Of a stretch of 64,000 nucleotides of DNA, positions 58,044 to 64,000 are shown one piece after another. The stretch is from Tachypleus tridentatus (lineage: Eukaryota > Arthropoda > Merostomata > Xiphosura > Limulidae). Position 1 is the first letter of the stretch. Each line of letters starts with the position of its first letter. The position numbers were made by a program, and so were the translations under genes. The notes beneath the pieces were generated by a model, which had not been told where the DNA came from, did no database searches, and saw only the letters and a program-made list of their open reading frames with translations. Location of the stretch: positions 42,876,035 to 42,940,034 of the forward strand of contig NC_134831.1 of assembly GCF_004210375.1 (NCBI RefSeq). Reading direction: 5' to 3'.

Positions 58044-60535
58044 AATGTCAGTGCGCAGCAAAAAGTCAATAAATGTTCTCCAACACCGTTTCCCGGAACC
58101 AAAAACCAAACGAGAACTGTTCTCCCCTTGAAAGGAAGGAAAGCTTTTTAGTTTATTTGGTTTCTCCAAGTCTCTATCCGCCTCATCTTCAGAAGATAGA
58201 GATGAACACCTTCCTCTACAGTACTTACATTCTTGACAAAAGCAACTATCTCTAGATGATTGGAAGATCCATGAGAGAAAACCAAACTTTTCTACCCTAT
58301 CTATACTAGCCAAACGCTACCTTAGCGTTCCAGCATCTTCTGTTTCTGTTGAGTTTATTTAACATCGGAGGCAAAGATCTCAGATCTGACTGCTACCGCC
58401 TCACTAACCAGACATTTGAGAGACTGATGTTAATTCAGAACAGAAATATATTTTTAAAGGAGACTTATCAATGTTGTAACTGTTCACGAAGTAGTATTCA
58501 TGATTACTTTGTCAGGTAATGTGTAATAATGATAAAACGGCATATGATAAAATATCAATATTTTTACTTTATGAAACAAACTTTTTGAAACTGATGCAAT
58601 TATAATCAGGAATACATCCATGTGTGTTCGTTTTCATGTTAATAAAAATATGAATTATTCATATTTGTATTCAATAACAGATGAATTTCAGTTCGAATTG
58701 TTCGAAAACAATCAGTATGAGTTTGTTCAACAGGGAAGAGGAAAACGAAACCGTACAAAATTTTTGTATGTCTAAATTCTTTGCGAGTTTTGTAAATGAC
58801 TGTTGATTGTAAAATATTAACCTCCGATCGGATAAAACTACCTGCATTTAGTTCGAAAATAAAAATCATTCCGACCAAAAATTAATATAGATTTCTTACT
58901 TATAAATATACGAACGCGTTGTATTGTCAGATATGTTCCTTAACTAGGAACGATATTTTCGTGCTTCAGCAGACTGATTAATATAAAACATTTTAGTGTG
59001 AATGTCTTTTGTATTCACTTTGAGAGAAATCTGTAGAGTAAATACAAACTTATAGCTTAAAGAATTTTCGGAATGCTAAGCATATTTTTAACACATAAAT
59101 ATAGCAAGAGATCGGTCAGCCTAGGTAAGTAAGAAGACAACAAATTATAACTTACTTGGAAATACATTAAAACACTGTAAATTACATTTACAGAGATTGT
59201 TTTAACTTATTGTATAATTTATTTAGATATTACTGGGTTTAATTAATTTAACAGTAACAGTGGAACTATACACAAGGCTGGTGAAAACATGATGGTGAAT
59301 AATTATAATATAGGCCATCCAGACATTTTTCGAAACTTAAGATAAAATAAACTTTACTCACAAGAAGCTTTTCATGTTAAAATATTTTAAGAAAATATTT
59401 TCTATTTTTATTTGTTTGCGATTGCTTGCAAAACGTTTATTCTATGATTTCTAAACATTATTTCAAATTATGGTACATTTTATGTATTTTTTTTATCATC
59501 ATTTAGAGAAAATTGAATATTTTACATAAAGCCATGACAATTAATTTAGAATAAACTGTTCATCATCGTAAACAATGAAAATTAATTAAAATGTATGGTT
59601 TAAGTTCCCATGGTATCTAAATTTAAAATACATTCTTTGAAGTAATATACCAACCAAACGTGTTTAATTTAAATACCCATAAAAGTTTTTAAGTGACAAG
59701 AATACGCTAATGATTAGATATTTGTGTAGGTGAGTTGAGAATTTTATGGCTCCCTGTTTTCTTTGATTTTATTTTTAGAAAGATACCAAAAATAAAATTA
59801 ATATGTATAGATATAACATTATGTTTAGGAAACACCTTCATATTAAAATTAAAGGTGAGCAGAATTGTTATTCAAGTAATTATATGTTAATATCCAGTCA
59901 TAAAGTTCACTCTTTTATTTTTACTTCGGTAGAAATATATTTGGCTGTTACAGTTTACGTAATCTGTAGGCTTTCGTTTTCAAGAATACATGACCTGTAC
60001 TATGAAGGCTACTGATGTATATCATTGGACTTGAATAACAAACTTACTGTAACTACTGATGAAACTGTATTCAGCTTTTAACATTAACTAAACATTTAAC
60101 TTAGGTATATTACATTCCATCTGATTGTAAACAAAGTTTTATATCAAAGGTGATCCCAAGAAGAGGTTTCTTTGAAAACTGTCTCACAAATACCAATTTG
60201 ATTTCAAGTATTTGAGACAGTGAAACGTGAAAACATAATCATCAAGGGATATAATGGATGTAACGTAAATCAATGGATGAATCCCACGAATATTAGTTAA
60301 CTGCCATTTCAGTTAAACAGGGCGCACAAAAACCCACAACATTTAAGATGCTAAAACCATTTGTTGTTCAGATAAGGGATGATAAAATGTGAGAAAAAAC
60401 AAACCTTGTTTTTTATAATATTAAAATTAGTAAATAAAAATATGTTTCTTGTTTTACTTTCCTCATTTAAAACAAAACGAATTTAATAGTAATAGGGAAA
60501 CTGGATCTTTTTGTTTTTTGGAATAAGGACGATGC
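58044..60535. other. Block X, unit 4 copy
   Basis: Aligns with about 51355-53815 from CAGCAAAAAGTCAATAAATG onward. A minus-strand open frame of 108 codons at 57987-58313 (CFCQECKYCRGRCSS, SSEDEADRD) is interrupted by stops in the unit 3 copy and matches no family I recognise. The hAT-like part is missing here. Confidence 0.6.
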
Positions 60536-60799
60536 TATTCATTCTAATCAGCTAATTAGGCAACAATCAGTGATAGTTTAATTTAAATGAAATATGTTAG
60601 AATTTTTTATATGTGTATGTGGAAATTTTAATATTTTATTATAACAAATTCCAAGATGTTTCTTAACCATAGAAAAAAATAATATAATTATCACACCTGA
60701 ATTATAGAATAGTTTTTTTACCATAAATCTTCGAGTGAGAATTCTAAATTAAACGGTTTTGTTCTTCGAAGGAAAGACGTGAGATAATGTTTCTTTGTT

Positions 60800-60893
60800 T
60801 TTGTATTTTTTATAGTTTCGCGTACAGATACACGAGGGTTATCTGTGCTAGCCCTCCCTAATTTAGCAGTGTAAGACTAGAGGTAAGACAGAC
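60800..60893 (-). repeat. SINE-A, truncated at the end of unit 4
   Basis: Only the tail and central domain (CTAATTTAGCAGTGTAAGAC) remain. The cut coincides with the end of homology to the array. Confidence 0.75.
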
Positions 60894-61626
60894 CATACCA
60901 AGACTACAAGATAGTGTTAAAATTTTTTGATAAAGCAAAATAAAATTAGTTGTAGAAAGAAAAATCAAAATTAGGGATACGTACTTATACAAGTTACACG
61001 TACTTTGTTATGACAAGTGTATACGTTGGAAGAAAACAGTAACAAATGTATACGTTTCTATATTTATAACTGTGTTAACAACATTTTCATTGATATACTT
61101 TCGATTCACAAGCTAACAAACGTTTATCTATTAACTTGCGCCACGAGAAGCACTTTATACAAACTATAAATTATGTCCGAAAATATATAGTACTATTGTA
61201 TTATCTTTGTTATCGTTTTATAATTACAAATCTTTATAATGGGCTGTCTGTACCATGAAATCGTAACCAAGATTTTAACCATGTAATTCCGTCAATCTGC
61301 CGCGACACACTGATAGACACATTATTGTACAAACGTAATACAATTTTTGTTTTAAACGTCAAAAAGAAAAGTGGGTTACTTCACTTTTTTATCAAAATGT
61401 ACAACAATATTTCCTGTTGAACATTTTTTCAACAATGAGTGAAAATTGTCATCACAGAAAATAAGCTAACAGACACTTATAAGAACAATTATTCAGGGAA
61501 CGGAAAGGATTGGAATTATTTTGAGAAATATACCCAAACAAATTGTTAATGCTTCGACAAACCCTGAATTGAAAATATTCTGATACTTTGTATCTATATA
61601 TTTACTTGGAGAGTGATTTCGAAGTT
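60894..61626. other. Unique flank, nothing recognised
   Basis: AT-rich sequence outside the array; no coding or RNA signal seen. Confidence 0.5.
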
Positions 61627-61905
61627 GGCCCGGCATGGCCAAGCGTGTTAAGGTGTGCGACTCGTAATCTGAGGGTCGCAGATTCGCATCACCGTCGCGC
61701 CAAACGTGCTCGACCTTTCAGCCGTGGGGGCGTTATAATGTTACGGCAATCCCACTATGTTGGTAAAAGAGTAGCCTAAGAGTTGGCGGTGGGTGGTGAT
61801 GACTAGTTGCCTTCCCTTTAGTCTTACACTGCTAAATTAGGGACGGCTAGCAGAGATAGCCCTGGAGTAGCTTTGTGCGAAAATCAAAAACAAGAAAACA
61901 AGGTT
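61627..61905 (+). repeat. SINE-A
   Basis: Plus-strand copy, near-consensus head (GGCCCGGCATGGCCAAGCGT) and central domain, with an A-rich tail. No certain target duplication. Confidence 0.92.
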
Positions 61906-61960
61906 CCGAAGTGGTTACAGATTTTATCCAGAAATTCTATATAAAAAGAAACTCGTCTGG

Positions 61961-62020
61961 TTCTGATTTCTCTCTCTCTAAACTGAACCCCTGCCACGTT
62001 AGTTTAGTTTAGTTTAGTCT
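61961..62020 (-). mobile_element. Fragment of the same LINE 5' end
   Basis: Reverse complement of about 13671-13726: TTCTGATTTCTCTCTCTCTA, then AACTGAACCCCTGCCACG, followed by a (TTTAG)n-like end. Too short to hold coding sequence. Confidence 0.75.
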
Positions 62021-63183
62021 GACGTAGTTCTATTTCATTTCATTGATGCATAAACAAAAATAAACAGTGTCAAAACAACCATAGTTATTGCAGTTAAGAG
62101 ATATTAGAAAAAAAAAACGTGTAAACATATTAAAATATCTAGTATTTGATATATTGCGAGATAAACAAATAAATAAATATTGTATAATTTGATAAAACAG
62201 TTAATTATTCAAATATATTTATATAAGAGAATAATATATATAAAATTGTTTTATATTAATTGTTTCTTAATGTGTTTCCCTTTTTTAGTGTTAAAAATAA
62301 TAAGATGCAAAATAAGACGTTTATAGAAAAATAATATTCAATGATTAGTCACTCGGAGTAACAACACACTAGTTTTACTACAGCAATAACATTGAAGTGA
62401 TGCTATGGTAACTAAAAATATGATATAGTACAATTATTATAATTACATGCATGTTACAATAAAAAATTAGTATAGACAAGTTGTAGTATTAATATAATGC
62501 GCATATGCTTGTTACAGTAATACTAAAGTTACAGTAGAAGTGTTTTAGAATCAACCCAGACTTGCTTAAGTATTAATTAACACACGCACATTGTATTACC
62601 AGTGTAATCACTACAGAAACGTCAGAATACCTGTACGTTATTGTATACGAGTGACAGTACGTTATAACTGTGATAAATGCTGTAATTTCAGTAAACTCTA
62701 CATTAATGCGTTCTCTAGTTGGAAACCTTATGGAAATACTGAAGTAACTCCATATCTCGTACATGATCTGTAAATAGTCTGTATAATAGTTATTATAGAT
62801 CTATTTTAAAATTATAATAATGACCTCATATATGTTACATTAGCATTATAATCATAAGAAATCCAATCATACGTACCCAATAACATATCCAAATAACAGG
62901 TACTCTATCCAGTACCTCAAAAACCTTTATTCACCTCCAAAACTTTAATATCACTCTATCCACCCTGTATACGTGTATAACATATCATATGTCCATCCCC
63001 TGCATGTGTCTAATGCATCACAATACCCATCTTATATCTATCTAAGATATCACAAAAAATAACTAACTAGGAATAATCTCAGTTACTGTACATAATAACA
63101 TTCACCATCATGAGTGTTTAATATGACAATATACACCTTATACACGTATCTAATACACCACAATACTCACTTCCTACACCTGT
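62021..63183. other. Unique flank with imperfect short repeats
   Basis: AT-rich. From about 62950 to 63180, phrases such as CTAATGCATCACAATACCC and CTAATACACCACAATACTC recur imperfectly, suggesting a worn minisatellite. No gene seen. Confidence 0.35.
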
Positions 63184-63420
63184 GACCTGCTGGTTAGGGG
63201 CTCATGGCTCGCAATCTCTATACTGTAGGTTCAAATTTCCGTGACACAAAACATGCTTGCCCTTCCAGCCGTGACGACATAATGATGTGACGGTTAATCA
63301 AAGTACTCGTTAGTAAAATTTAGTGTTAACCATGTACCTTCCTTCGAGGAAGTCTAGTCTATCACTGCTAAATTACGGACTGCTAGGGCTTCTACCCTTA
63401 GTGTAGTGTTGCGAAAATTC
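63184..63420 (+). repeat. Degenerate SINE-A
   Basis: Plus-strand copy with eroded head (TAGGTTCAAATTTCCGTGAC), CTTCCAGCCGTGACGACATA and central domain (CACTGCTAAATTACGGACTG). Confidence 0.8.
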
Positions 63421-64000
63421 ATACAAATTCTACACATTTCTAATACTGTAATTATCAGCTCGCATAACATCATTTACCACTGTGTTAAACAAATACAGAT
63501 ATCAATATCATGGATGAGCTGCTCAGAATATATTCGTAATACGCCATTGTTGTATCATGGGCCTCATTCTGATCTGAAAGTAAATATTTAATTATACTTG
63601 TCGTAAGACATTATTATACGGTCTATTACATTTTTAAATGCTACATTCCTTATCTTGTCCGACAGGGATTTCGAAGAATTAGAACAGTGTATAAGAGTTG
63701 TATTCCAACCGCATTGTATTCGCCATATCCATTGCTTATCATTCCAACACAACTGCTCTTGTACCAAAGGTTTTATAAAATAGTTTTGACCACTATTGTT
63801 TATATTGCATCCCAGTTGACTTGAACAGCTCTGGATTGAATGAAACATGTCTTTGATAAAGGATGTAACAATCACAGTACTGTTAGAGGACTATTTTTAT
63901 ACAGTTTTCTGATTCTCTAAAATTCCTCAGGGACTATATAGAGAATGTAGTGTTTAAAAATAGAACAGGTCTAATAGTAATATCTCACCACATTTACAAG
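63421..64000. other. Nothing recognised
   Basis: AT-rich end of window. The 95-codon minus-strand open frame at 63588-63875 shows no family resemblance or splice context that I can defend. Confidence 0.4.

Larger units (their letters stand above)
55150..60893. other. Tandem segmental duplication, unit 4 (truncated)
   Basis: Starts at the equivalent of 6837 and runs through the upstream spacer, exon 1 and part of intron 1 of copy D. It jumps near 58044 into block X and ends inside the SINE orthologous to 21424-21695. Unique sequence follows 60893. Confidence 0.75.

Noticed and set aside
57987..58313. 108-codon minus-strand frame with CFCQECKYCRGRC
   Set aside because: The paralogous stretch at about 51350-51620 has stops in this frame, and no known zinc-binding family fits; kept only as a note under block X.
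62591..62773. Overlapping 60-63-codon frames on both strands near 62573-62773
   Set aside because: Short, mutually overlapping, no homology or splice context; expected by chance in AT-rich DNA.

Overview
This is gene-poor, A+T-rich animal nuclear DNA. It is crowded with tRNA-derived SINEs, Penelope-like retroelements (PLEs) and one non-LTR retrotransposon. The main SINE (here SINE-A) has a tRNA-like head, a conserved central domain and a (CAAA)n-type tail. From memory this looks like a horseshoe-crab (Xiphosura) type SINE; that assignment is inference and was not searched. No rRNA, functional tRNA, CRISPR array or prokaryote-style operon was seen.

The only recognisable host gene family is a multi-exon, 12-transmembrane major facilitator superfamily (MFS) transporter that resembles the oxalate/formate antiporter (OFA)/monocarboxylate-carrier-like branch. 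It occurs four times on the + strand inside a tandem segmental duplication covering most of the window. Unit 1 (about 266-23566) holds copy A (8275-17506). Unit 2 (about 24283-38787) holds copy B (28083-36424). Unit 3 (about 38788-54920) holds copy C (45357-48020). Unit 4 (about 55150-60893) holds copy D, first exon only (56926-57176). Copy B keeps all nine exons with canonical splice sites. Exons 1, 3 and 4 are each one base short of the frame-consistent length (1482 counted, 1485 expected), so it is either a very young pseudogene or an intact gene with single-base consensus errors. Copies A, C and D are clearly broken by stops, indels, exon loss, a composite SINE/LINE replacement (A) and a SINE inside an exon (C).

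Because the units are paralogous, several insertions have a matching empty site in a sister unit. Examples are PLE-1 (13-bp target duplication; empty site in unit 3), SINEs in unit 1, in intron 2 of copy B and in unit 4, and a short SINE in intron 8 of copy B. Another PLE fragment lies exactly at the unit 3/unit 4 junction. A 2.5-2.8 kb block X is present in units 3 and 4 and as a SINE-bracketed 240-bp fragment at the unit 1/2 junction. In unit 3 it starts with a possible hAT transposase remnant.

From 60894 to the end the sequence is outside the array: AT-rich spacer, two SINE-A copies and a fragment of the LINE 5' end. I found no convincing new multi-gene system. The strongest leads are the decaying transporter array with its natural pre-integration sites, the homopolymer-type frame breaks in copy B, and the inverted-repeat PLE with a hammerhead-like motif. 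Edges of degenerate repeats are approximate, good to about 10-30 bases.
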